Source: Candidatus Poribacteria bacterium | Lineage (GTDB): Bacteria; Poribacteria; WGA-4E; UBA9662 | Reading direction: 5' to 3' | Length of the DNA: 11,895 nt | NCBI GenBank assembly: GCA_002729015.1 | Contig: PBVO01000042.1 | Location: 67,208 to 79,102, forward strand | Part shown: positions 1 to 7,440 of the stretch, piece after piece | Layout of the letters: every line of letters begins with the position of its first letter | Numbering within the stretch: position 1 is the first letter of the stretch | Notes under the pieces: model-generated | Databases searched by the model: none | What the model was told of the DNA's origin: nothing | The model's input: the letters and a program-made list of their open reading frames with translations, nothing else | Position numbers and translations under genes: made by a program

Positions 1-3000
1 CGTTTGGGTTGGGTCGGCTAAATCGTAACAGATCCACGTCTCCGGATTAAAAGGATTAGGATAATTACCTAGTAATTGTGTTTTCGATGGTAACTGACTA
101 TGATGAAGTAGCAATTCTAAATCAATCGATCGATTGATCAACTCAGTAGCTGTTACAGAGTGGTAAAAATTATGAGTGGAACCGTCAGTATAGAATATCT
201 GGATTTCCAGTTGATCGCCGACTTGTGTTGGTTGATGAATTAATCTATCTGAATCTAATTTGTCGAACTGTGTATTTAATCCAACTAATGTTAGCGAAAA
301 ATCCATTGACTGTTGATTAGGATCCAGAGCAAACTTATTACCCAATTGAGAATTTGCAACTAGGTGGTTAGATCGATTAACAACTCTAACACTGTCTACT
401 ACTAAGCTCCGGCCCGAAAGGAAGGACACTGTCGGTAAAGCCCCCCTCAGTAGAATCAAGTCACAAACAGGTTCAACAGACAAAATGGTGGGAGCAGCCT
501 TTGAAGACAATGTATCTGTTTTACTCGGCCAGGGATCACCTTGAACGACAATCGTTTCTGGTTCGCGAGTAATCATTACCAATCCTTTTCCAGCTTGAAT
601 AGGTTCATTTCGTACGAGATTAATGGTGCCATCCGAATCAGGGAAAGCAACAGCCAAAAAACGACGAAAATGCTGATCTTTAGCTCGATCAGCAGGGTCT
701 ACTATGTCCGACTGAACAATCAGATGCGTGATGGAATCACCCACTGAATCTAACTGTATCAGGTCGCCTACTTCAGTTAATCGTGGATCTTGCCTCGGTA
801 ACCCGATAAGGTTCAACCCCCCTTTCAGTCTGAGTCTGTGGTCTATTACTTTTCCGGTCAAGAATAATGTCACTGGGCGCTTCATGACAGCGATTATACC
901 AGTAGTATTAGTAATCGGTACGTTCCCTCGGAAACTGGCTGGATGATCCCCGAAGTAACTAACCCAATCAGCTGTTTCGGGCTGGTAGGTAACTAAAAAG
1001 TTTACTGCTGGGCTAAGCACCTCATATAAATCCGAAACCTGACGAATCGATTTTTTTTGTTGATTGACTTGATCAACAACCAGGGGCAGGTAAATGAGAC
1101 TTACATCTTCGGGGATATTTAATTCAAATGAGACTTCATTTTTGAGCTGAACTCGGGCTAACATCGGCGTAGCCGGATCACCTTGCGGGTCAGTCGCGGA
1201 AAAACGTACAGCCTTACTACCATCACTGGCCTTTGTCTGATAACTAATCGTGTGCGTAGCCGAATAGATATATACATCATCTACGTCACTCTCCTCAGTT
1301 ATTTTTAGTAAAATTGGCTTTGATTGTGTGGTATCAAGATTTGAAATGTCGGCTATAACCCGTAAACCGGGTCGATTGGCGGCAACTGATAATTGTATTT
1401 GTTCTCCACTCCGAGTTTGTGGATTGATTTGTGGAGACAATAACCGAGGTTCAGTTATGAGTTCGATCGAACCAGCTAATTTTTCTTTGCTATGGCCAAT
1501 CTGGCCAACTACATCGTATATACCTTTCAGATGCTGGTCTAAAATGGGAGTAAAGTATCCAACATAGTGAGTAGGCTGATCTTGACTGGCAGTTGCAACC
1601 ACATCTTCAACTAAGCCCAGGATAGAAAAAGTAGCAGCCGATTGATCCTCACTTGGTTTACCAATTAACGTGATAGTTGCTGTCTGTCCGATATCTATTG
1701 GGCTACCCTCCACCTGAATTCGTTCAAGTGCGGTAACGACCTGTAAACTGTGGGTAACAGGATTTATTTTAGAGCGTTCATCGTTCGCAAGATGGCTAAT
1801 ACGAATTAGGTTTTGTCCAAGTTGATGGGTAGAAAAAAATATAGTAGCTGAGTTTTGATCAACGGGTATGACCAATTCGGTGGCTGGTGGGTTCATGACA
1901 TTACCTATCATAAAGATACCTTCAGTATCTGAGTCCAATGCCAGTCGAATCGGGCTCAGTGGTACTGTAGGTTCACCACGTATATTTAGTAAAGTTAGTT
2001 CAATCGATATGGGTTTCCCTTGATAAGTTTCTATAGAAGCCTCGGCTTGAAGGTTCACCGGATAACTGACCGTAGTAGTGGTAATGAGATGATCTTTTTT
2101 AATTCTTTCGAAACTATAGCTTTCAACTGGACCAACAGAATTACCATCAACGAATATGTCAACCAGTTGATATCCAACTTGAGTTGTGAACTGAAAATTC
2201 TGATTCTCCAGTCGTCTTACTGAAATTTCGCCTGAGGGCGTAATGGTAGACCCAATATCCGATTGTGTCTGGATTAAATGCATCTCCGGTATGTAACGGC
2301 CAATTTCGTAAGCACCAATAGTTGGAGAATTGGCTCTGGGATTTCCTTCAAAATCGATAGCAACCGCCCAATCTGGACTTCCCCCACCAATAAGAGGGCT
2401 CTGATCTGAGACGTAGTATTCATATTGTTCAATATCAGCCAAGATTGGTATCGCATTGATATTACCAATGTTAGGAAAACCGCCTTCAACAGCCGAATAC
2501 CTGATTTGCAAAACATCGCCTAAAAATTCAATAGGATTGTCTCCATTTAACCACAGAATTGAGTTGTAGATTCGAGGGGAAGCTGTTTTGTCAGCGTATA
2601 CAGCACCACTGGCGGCTTTTAATGTTGAAGTATCAATGTAATTAAAAACAACAGTACAGTGGATCAGTGTAGGGAAAGCGTAGAAATTTGCGCTTAATCC
2701 ACCACCTTTAGTGGCTACATTGTAATCAATTATACAATTGACCAAATGTGGCTGAGCATCCCGACAGTATAACCCACCACCAGAATAACCAGCTCGATTA
2801 CGACGAATGACGGTGCTGTCAATTTGAATGTTCGATTTATGGCAGTAAATTCCACCACCATCACCAGCTGTTATATTCCGCTCGATCAAACAATGGCTAA
2901 TTTTAGGTGAAGCGTCCAAGCTGTAAATGCCACCACCCTTATTCTGCAAAACGTGGCAATTCTCCAAAATTGGTTCGGCGCTTTGACAATAAATTCCACC

Positions 3001-4662
3001 ACCATATTGATTAGCTACGTTTTCGATCACAATACAATCACGAATAATTGGTGAAGATCCAAAACAAGCAATTCCACCACCCTCGTCAGCCTGGCCATTA
3101 GTAATGGTAAAACCTTCGATAACTGTTTCATTAGTCTCCGAAGTTTGAAAGACAATTCCCCTTCCTTGAGCTTGACTGTTAATAATGCAATTCTCAGCGC
3201 CGTTCTCAGACTGCAACAGTAATGCTTTTCCCTTCATATCCAAATTGCCATAGTAAGTCCCGTCTCGGACTACAATTCGGTAGCCATTAGGTACATCATC
3301 GATGGCCTCTTGAATAGTTAAATAGTCATCTGGAACTCTCACGAGAGGCTGACCCAACATCAAAATCTGGTCTTGACCATAGCTACGCCCTCTTTCATAG
3401 ACTACTACCAAGCGAAAGTGATACGTAGTGTTTGCTTGTAAATTGGTCATTACCTGTTGGATTTCTATCAACTCGTCGAGCGTTTGGAGGGGGATCAATT
3501 GAATAGGTGTTTTCAATCCATAGTTTAGAGTAGGTCCATACTCAAAAAAAGCTTTCAGTTTTTTATCGACTCCTTGATCTATTGAACCTCGAAACCATAT
3601 TTGCCCCTTACTTAATTCACTTGGCAATGTATTAACTATAGGAGTCGGCCTCCATTCGTAGGCCCCAATATCCGGTTGTGTTCGGCGGTAGTAAGTTAGG
3701 TCGGTTATTGGTGAATTTTTTGGGTTACCTCGGTTGATACACGGTGATTCAGCTTGCAAACGAAGGTCAGTCTTGGATATAAAAAGTGGGTCGGCATCTA
3801 TATTATAGTTATCCTTTCCATTTTCATCGTTTAAACAAGAGTACATGGGGATTGTACTATTGTGTATCTGCCCATTTTTACCAGATACGTTACCCCAAAG
3901 AATGCAATTTTGAATTAGGCCTGTGCAATTACTAATTCCAGCACCGAAAGTATATCCATCCAGCGCCGACAAGGTAACAGTACGATTGTAAGCAATCGTA
4001 TTATTAATGATGTCTGCTTGACAAGTTGAGATTCCGCCACCACTGGCGTTCCATAGTACTGAAACAGTATTACCTGCGATAATGTTATTGACAATGGTTC
4101 CATTCGCTTGATAGATTCCACCACCACTGCCACTAGCCGTGGTTGATTCAACCCAATTACTCAGGATTTGGTTGCTTGTGATTGTTCCGTTACATTGAGC
4201 TATCGCTCCGCCATGTGCTTGACCTCCGTCATCGGAAATAGCACGATTACCAATGATCCGATTGAGAGCGATAGTCGCTGCTGACCCATTACCTGAAATG
4301 CCAGCCCCAATAGCATTTCGTCCATTAGTCAAAGTTAATCCAGCAATTTGACAGTCTGAGGTTTCATCTCCAGACAAAGTAACAACAGCCGATATTCCAC
4401 CGCCATCAACCACTGTTTGTTGAACGATTTCTAGATCGTTTGGATTGGTTGAACGCAGAATAATATCCTGACCGTTGAACCGTAAGTTTTCTTGATAGTG
4501 GCCGGGTGCGACGATGATTTGATCTTTGTTCTGGCAGTTTTCGATAGCCGTCTGAATCGTGAGAAAATCTTTCGGCACATAGATGATTTTACACCAAACT
4601 GGGTCTACCAAACACACAGTTAAGAAAACGATCAAGTAAAAAGGAGGAGATTTTAATGGCAC
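1..4662 (-). CDS. Secreted tandem beta-helix protein with Ig-like domains and C-terminal PNPFNPETW sorting-like module (C-terminus cut by window edge)
   Basis: I read the minus strand triplet by triplet from 4692 to base 1 and found no stop, so 1,554 codons are visible and the C-terminus lies outside. Residues 1-24 look like a Sec signal peptide (Lys4, then a hydrophobic run FYLIVFLTVCLV, no lipobox). Module 1 (about 26-337) is a right-handed beta-helix with GAGI/GGGI rungs at about 119-260 and ends in IGAYE. An FN3-like stretch follows (338-435; FEYG, TTYHFRL). Module 2 (440-788) is a second beta-helix with six GGGIYC-type rungs at about 528-675, again ending IGAYE. Next come a bacterial-repeat (TITPSG...VDGNSVG) domain at about 794-865, less recognisable Ig-like segments, a GLNLIGLP motif near 1281, and PNPFNPETW at 1535-1543. 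Such proteins are typically exported and surface-attached; the ligand is unknown. The start is uncertain: GTG at 4662 gives the best signal peptide, while GTG at 4677 adds five residues. Confidence 0.9.
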   Translation of the reverse strand, partial: MPLKSPPFYLIVFLTVCLVDPVWCKIIYVPKDFLTIQTAIENCQNKDQIIVAPGHYQENLRFNGQDIILRSTNPNDLEIVQQTVVDGGGISAVVTLSGDETSDCQIAGLTLTNGRNAIGAGISGNGSAATIALNRIIGNRAISDDGGQAHGGAIAQCNGTITSNQILSNWVESTTASGSGGGIYQANGTIVNNIIAGNTVSVLWNASGGGISTCQADIINNTIAYNRTVTLSALDGYTFGAGISNCTGLIQNCILWGNVSGKNGQIHNSTIPMYSCLNDENGKDNYNIDADPLFISKTDLRLQAESPCINRGNPKNSPITDLTYYRRTQPDIGAYEWRPTPIVNTLPSELSKGQIWFRGSIDQGVDKKLKAFFEYGPTLNYGLKTPIQLIPLQTLDELIEIQQVMTNLQANTTYHFRLVVVYERGRSYGQDQILMLGQPLVRVPDDYLTIQEAIDDVPNGYRIVVRDGTYYGNLDMKGKALLLQSENGAENCIINSQAQGRGIVFQTSETNETVIEGFTITNGQADEGGGIACFGSSPIIRDCIVIENVANQYGGGIYCQSAEPILENCHVLQNKGGGIYSLDASPKISHCLIERNITAGDGGGIYCHKSNIQIDSTVIRRNRAGYSGGGLYCRDAQPHLVNCIIDYNVATKGGGLSANFYAFPTLIHCTVVFNYIDTSTLKAASGAVYADKTASPRIYNSILWLNGDNPIEFLGDVLQIRYSAVEGGFPNIGNINAIPILADIEQYEYYVSDQSPLIGGGSPDWAVAIDFEGNPRANSPTIGAYEIGRYIPEMHLIQTQSDIGSTITPSGEISVRRLENQNFQFTTQVGYQLVDIFVDGNSVGPVESYSFERIKKDHLITTTTVSYPVNLQAEASIETYQGKPISIELTLLNIRGEPTVPLSPIRLALDSDTEGIFMIGNVMNPPATELVIPVDQNSATIFFSTHQLGQNLIRISHLANDERSKINPVTHSLQVVTALERIQVEGSPIDIGQTATITLIGKPSEDQSAATFSILGLVEDVVATASQDQPTHYVGYFTPILDQHLKGIYDVVGQIGHSKEKLAGSIELITEPRLLSPQINPQTRSGEQIQLSVAANRPGLRVIADISNLDTTQSKPILLKITEESDVDDVYIYSATHTISYQTKASDGSKAVRFSATDPQGDPATPMLARVQLKNEVSFELNIPEDVSLIYLPLVVDQVNQQKKSIRQVSDLYEVLSPAVNFLVTYQPETADWVSYFGDHPASFRGNVPITNTTGIIAVMKRPVTLFLTGKVIDHRLRLKGGLNLIGLPRQDPRLTEVGDLIQLDSVGDSITHLIVQSDIVDPADRAKDQHFRRFLAVAFPDSDGTINLVRNEPIQAGKGLVMITREPETIVVQGDPWPSKTDTLSSKAAPTILSVEPVCDLILLRGALPTVSFLSGRSLVVDSVRVVNRSNHLVANSQLGNKFALDPNQQSMDFSLTLVGLNTQFDKLDSDRLIHQPTQVGDQLEIQIFYTDGSTHNFYHSVTATELINRSIDLELLLHHSQLPSKTQLLGNYPNPFNPETWICYDLADPTQT

Positions 4663-4686
4663 ACTAACACTCAGCACAATGTCTGG

Positions 4687-4715
4687 ATTATATCAAAACC
4701 CGACAATTCAATCAA
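4687..4715 (-). promoter_or_regulatory. Sigma-70-type promoter of the beta-helix protein gene
   Basis: The minus strand has TTGATT at 4715-4710, exactly 17 bp, then a perfect TATAAT at 4692-4687. Transcription would start near 4680, only about 3 nt before the GTG at 4677 and 18 nt before the GTG at 4662. The transcript would therefore be leaderless or nearly so. No Shine-Dalgarno sequence lies before either GTG, which agrees with that. Confidence 0.7.
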
Positions 4716-4758
4716 TCCAAAACCTTTGCGCCTGCAATGGTATAACTAATTTGTTATC

Positions 4759-4767
4759 TGCTATACT
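4759..4767 (+). promoter_or_regulatory. Extended -10 promoter of the PhyH-like gene
   Basis: TGCTATACT combines an extended -10 TG with TATACT (five of six consensus bases). No convincing -35 lies at the usual distance, which is typical of extended -10 promoters. Transcription would start near 4774, leaving a leader of about 54 nt before the GTG at 4828. It faces away from the beta-helix promoter, about 45 bp distant. Confidence 0.5.
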
Positions 4768-4827
4768 TGGAAAATAGGCTGAGTCTAAGTTTAGACGAAG
4801 AATGAAAAACTAGAAAGGAGATTAACA

Positions 4828-5610
4828 GTGCAAATTTCACCAAATGAACGAGAATCCAGTCAATTGGATACTAGTAGCTTAGAAATAGCCTGTCGGCAAC
4901 TAAGAGAAGTCGGTTATGTAGTACTGGAGTCGGTTTTTGATCCTGGTTGGATTACCGAATTGTTTGACCAATATCTGGATCAAGCAAAGCAAGAATACGG
5001 CGAGCAATGGCCCAACAATCATGGCGGTATTAGTCCTCCAATGAAGGAACCATTCTTAGATCCACTAATTGTACAAAATCCGTTTGCTATGCAGATTCTG
5101 CAAATGACATTGGGGGATAATTTTTTTAGCTATTTACCTTATGGTAATAACACCGCTTGGCCGAATTGCTCAATTCAGCATATTCATCGGGACGCAGGCC
5201 ATCTATTTCCAGATACACCGTATGTTCTACCTATGACCAAAGCTGTAGTTAACATTCCTTTAGTCGATTTCACTGAAAAAAATGGTGCGACCGAAGTTTG
5301 GCCTTCATCTCACCTAATGGTTGATCGGCCTGAAGACAGTCAGCTAAGTTTAGAAAAAAGAGCCCAAGGTTTAGCTTCAGTGCGAATGCTAATACCCGCG
5401 GGGTCATTGGTGATTAGAGATATGCGTTGCTGGCACCGAGGAATGCCCAATAAAACAGCCCAACCTCGACCAATGTTAGCGTTAGTATATTTTCGCCGAT
5501 TCCATCATGAACCGGATAATTCAACTACTTTTCGATACACTTTGCCCGAAGATAATTGGCAATCTTTACCTGATATCAGCAAAAACATCTACCGTTTTAA
5601 TCAACCTTAA
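4828..5610 (+). CDS. Phytanoyl-CoA dioxygenase (PhyH) family 2-oxoglutarate/Fe(II) oxygenase
   Basis: A 260-residue protein, close to the usual size for bacterial PhyH enzymes. The Fe(II) facial triad is visible as H120-x-D122 and H203, and R214 sits eleven residues after H203, where this family binds the 2-oxoglutarate carboxylate. The NGATEVWPSSH segment (152-162) is the usual PhyH loop after the first triad pair. Relatives hydroxylate small molecules using O2 and 2-oxoglutarate in the cytoplasm; the substrate here cannot be read from sequence. The start is GTG, set by an AAAGGAG ribosome binding site at 4814-4820 with a 7-nt gap. It stands alone: the next gene is almost 300 bp away. Fold and chemistry are nearly certain, substrate unknown. 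Confidence 0.9.
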   Translation: MQISPNERESSQLDTSSLEIACRQLREVGYVVLESVFDPGWITELFDQYLDQAKQEYGEQWPNNHGGISPPMKEPFLDPLIVQNPFAMQILQMTLGDNFFSYLPYGNNTAWPNCSIQHIHRDAGHLFPDTPYVLPMTKAVVNIPLVDFTEKNGATEVWPSSHLMVDRPEDSQLSLEKRAQGLASVRMLIPAGSLVIRDMRCWHRGMPNKTAQPRPMLALVYFRRFHHEPDNSTTFRYTLPEDNWQSLPDISKNIYRFNQP

Positions 5611-5902
5611 AAACTTAATTAAGCACATTTTTGATATCCCGAAAAGTACAAATGATTTAGCAGCGTTGAAGCAAACTACTAAGTGAACGATGAAATATTT
5701 GTTATCCTTTCACCTAGTAAGCACAAATGGTTTGTTTCATAAGGACCTTGGTATTATATCTCTTGTATACCTACAGCTAGGTTTATAGGGGACGGTAAAA
5801 CAAATCAAGAATGATAGAAAGATCGATATTCAGAAAGTATAATTAGAATATCCAGTTTCGAACTGTTTATAAATATTTGGAACAAGACTTATGAAGGATT
5901 TT
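5611..5902. other. Intergenic gap, about 290 bp, no gene seen
   Basis: AT-rich sequence without a supported ORF. It holds a 10-bp palindrome CTTAATTAAG (5614-5623) just after the PhyH stop, a weak CCTA/TAGG hairpin at 5770-5781, and a perfect -10 hexamer TATAAT at 5838-5843 with no good -35. The last could drive the Nudix gene. No convincing terminator was found. Confidence 0.4.
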
Positions 5903-6403
5903 ATGAAAAAGAAACGTTTAAGTCGGGAAGACTATTTTCAAGCATTAAGCTTGACACAACTGGTTTCGATCGATTTACTCATTTTTTTTCAAAACAAATT
6001 ATTGGTCGGTGAGAGAAGTAACAACCCAGCTCAAGGCAGCCTTTTTGTCCCTGGTGGAAAAGTATACAAAAATGAATATTTATCAGAAGGCTTAGAGAGA
6101 ATCTCTACACAAGAGATTGGGTTTCCATTACATACTAGTCAATTACGATTAAAAGGTATTTACGACCACATCTATGAGAACAATTTTCAAGATGACAGCT
6201 GTGGCACTCATTACGTTACCATTGCTTGTCAATTTGAACTTCCTCTGTCTCAAAAGGAAAAAATTGCCATTATTGAGGATTCCATGTTAGAGCAACATCA
6301 TCACATTGAATGGCTACAGTCAGAGAATATTTTGGACCACCCAGAGGTTCACGATAACGTGAAAAGTTATTTCCAAAATAGACCAACTAACATTTTCCTT
6401 TAA
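5903..6403 (+). CDS. gmm: GDP-mannose mannosyl hydrolase-like Nudix protein
   Basis: This closely resembles E. coli Gmm/NudD in layout and sequence along its whole length: SREDYF at the N-terminus, LVSIDL, NPAQG, FVPGGKV, a YxNNF-type loop before THYV, and an EQHHHIEWL segment near the end. Gmm enzymes hydrolyse GDP-mannose and GDP-glucose by substitution at C1, releasing sugar and GDP. The Nudix box is degenerate in the Gmm way: G-x5-E-x7-R is intact, but RE is RI and EE is QE. E75 (counting from the ATG at 5891) is the likely remaining metal ligand; Q135-H136 match the Gln-His pair used as metal ligand and general base in E. coli. Two starts are possible. I prefer ATG at 5903 (166 residues), which has AAGG 6 nt upstream and matches family length; ATG at 5891 has no ribosome binding site. 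No polysaccharide genes are nearby. Confidence 0.85.
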   Translation: MKKKRLSREDYFQALSLTQLVSIDLLIFFQNKLLVGERSNNPAQGSLFVPGGKVYKNEYLSEGLERISTQEIGFPLHTSQLRLKGIYDHIYENNFQDDSCGTHYVTIACQFELPLSQKEKIAIIEDSMLEQHHHIEWLQSENILDHPEVHDNVKSYFQNRPTNIFL

Positions 6404-6755
6404 CCCAATACTAATCTAATCTAAAAAGATATGATCTTCTCCCAGGGTCTGTAATCTTCATTCCTTCACTCGACTCTGCTCACTGTAATCTGTGTTGATA
6501 CTGAAAAAATATTTAAATTCCGGATTCTATATTTCTCTAATTGAGTCATAGGAAAAACCAAACTTTATATGTTCCACTACTTCCGAGTTTTTCATCCTTA
6601 AAACAGATTCCATCTGTTGGCTGGCAATTGTTTAGAGTTATCTCCTTACAAATCAGTAATTTACAGATTCTTAAATGACTGAAGTGGAAAAAGATACCTC
6701 TCAGAATCATCTTAAATTGCAAAAATTAGGACTTTTTGTTGTCTTAATCGTTTTT
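6404..6755. other. Intergenic gap, about 350 bp, no supported gene
   Basis: No convincing gene. A short hairpin AAGAT-ATG-ATCTT lies at 6426-6438; read on the minus strand it is followed by TTTTT, but no minus gene ends there. A 16-codon minus ORF starts at an ATG near 6460 behind AAGG, too short to call. The right end merges into the control region of the small basic protein. Confidence 0.35.
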
Positions 6756-6799
6756 AACCGAAACGGTTTTTGTTGTGGGAACGTAGTTCCAACTAGAAT
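6733..6799 (+). promoter_or_regulatory. Promoter with nested palindromes upstream of the small basic protein
   Basis: The likely -35 is TTGTTG (6770-6775) and the -10 TAGAAT (6794-6799), 18 bp apart. A perfect palindrome GGAAC-GTA-GTTCC (6778-6790) fills the spacer. A second palindrome AACCG-AAA-CGGTT (6756-6768) ends just before the -35. The 10-mer TTTTTGTTGT occurs twice (6733-6742 and 6767-6776), flanking that palindrome. Symmetric sites inside and next to a promoter normally bind repressors or MerR-like activators. The regulator is not identifiable. Confidence 0.5.
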
Positions 6800-6843
6800 T
6801 GGCTCATACTTTGACAAATAAATCAATTTTCAAAGAGGCTCGC

Positions 6844-7047
6844 ATGACAATAAAAAAACACACGATTCAAAAACGACTTAATATTGAAGGGGTAAAACGA
6901 AGCGTACGGGCAGGAAAGATTAAAGGAATTGAAACCACGAAGCGTGATATTCGGTCGGGAAGGATCAATAACATCAGCAACAATCAGCCACAACCAACAG
7001 TTCAAAAAAAACAAAACCAGGATTCGGTCGATTTACACAATCGATAA
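6844..7047 (+). CDS. Small basic protein with a tandem internal repeat, unknown function
   Basis: A 67-residue protein I do not recognise. ATG at 6844 is chosen because GAGG (6835-6838) lies 5 nt upstream; a TTG at 6799 would add 15 residues but overlaps the -10 box. The N-terminal two-thirds is strongly basic. It contains two 12-residue units, KRSVRAGKIKGI (18-29) and KRDIRSGRINNI (33-44), spaced 15 residues apart with seven identities and mostly conservative changes. The tail (46-67) is rich in Asn and Gln and looks disordered. There is no signal peptide, membrane segment or Cys. The charge suggests nucleic-acid or ribosome binding, but that is only inference. The palindrome TAAC-CTA-GTTA (7045-7055) includes the stop codon. 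The ribosome binding site, promoter and repeat structure together make a real gene likely. Confidence 0.6.
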   Translation: MTIKKHTIQKRLNIEGVKRSVRAGKIKGIETTKRDIRSGRINNISNNQPQPTVQKKQNQDSVDLHNR

Positions 7048-7134
7048 CCTAGTTACTAAACGTCATTCAAGAATCTTCGGCCCATTGGTTTATTTAAATA
7101 AATATGTCTGTAGGAAACAATATCGAAGTGTCTA

Positions 7135-7173
7135 AGCGGTCGGTACAATTACCAGTTGTGTACTCAAACCGCT
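7135..7173. repeat. Two-part hairpin in the intergenic region
   Basis: Outer stem AGCGGT (7135-7140) pairs with ACCGCT (7168-7173). After a small internal loop, GTACA (7143-7147) pairs with TGTAC (7159-7163), closing an 11-nt loop. There is no T-tract, so it is not a standard terminator. Confidence 0.5.
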
Positions 7174-7312
7174 CAGTTTGGTGGAAACGCTTCTTCCGTA
7201 CCAAATCAATATTCGAACAACCCTTACCTGATTATCATCCGATTCAGCGCCTACATCGAATTTTACGTCAAACCCAACATTTTCATCCACCGGAACATTA
7301 GTACAGAAAGTG

Positions 7313-7348
7313 CAGTGGATCACAAGCTACCGGAACTTGCATCCACTG
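7313..7348. repeat. Strong hairpin CAGTGGAT/ATCCACTG
   Basis: An 8-bp perfect outer stem, CAGTGGAT (7313-7320) with ATCCACTG (7341-7348), is followed by a small asymmetric bulge and an inner stem CAAG/CTTG (7323-7326 and 7336-7339) around a 9-nt loop. No T-tract follows on either strand. Confidence 0.55.
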
Positions 7349-7412
7349 TGATTCTTACCACCCAGATTTTCCCTTTTTGGAAGTAGTTACCTGACTAAGT
7401 CCATCTAGAAGT

Positions 7413-7438
7413 TTGATTCTTAAGATGTCAAGACTCAA
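7413..7438 (-). terminator. Possible 3' hairpin of the isomerase gene
   Basis: TTGA-T-TCTT (7413-7421) pairs with AAGA-C-TCAA (7430-7438) apart from one mismatch, around an 8-nt loop, only a few bases past the stop codon at 7441. The position suits a transcript end, but no U-tract follows, so it may only stabilise the mRNA. Confidence 0.3.
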
Positions 7439-7440
7439 TC

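Larger units (their letters stand above)
7048..7440. other. Intergenic gap, about 390 bp, no gene but structured
   Basis: Several overlapping short ORFs occur on both strands, none with a ribosome binding site or recognisable protein, so I call no gene. The region separates convergent genes and holds three inverted repeats, listed separately. Confidence 0.5.

Noticed and set aside
541..2516. Several 60-80 codon ORFs on both strands within the left gene
   Set aside because: They overlap the 1,554-codon minus frame, which has recognisable domains throughout; they lack ribosome binding sites and resemble no family.
4641..4667. A fine Shine-Dalgarno sequence AAGGAGGAG followed by ATG on the plus strand
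   Set aside because: The ORF is only three codons (Met-Ala-His-stop), it lies antisense inside the signal-peptide region, and the plus promoter is downstream of it.
6811..6816. Perfect -35 hexamer TTGACA
   Set aside because: No -10-like hexamer lies 16-18 bp downstream, and it falls inside the predicted leader of the small gene.
7104..7386. Overlapping ORFs of about 63-76 codons in the gap before the isomerase gene
   Set aside because: They conflict with each other in three frames, have no ribosome binding site, and their composition follows the inverted repeats.
7048..7440. Integron attC site, CRISPR or tRNA in the structured gap
   Set aside because: No GTTRRRY/RYYYAAC ends, no regularly spaced repeats and no T-arm GGTTCRA motif were found.
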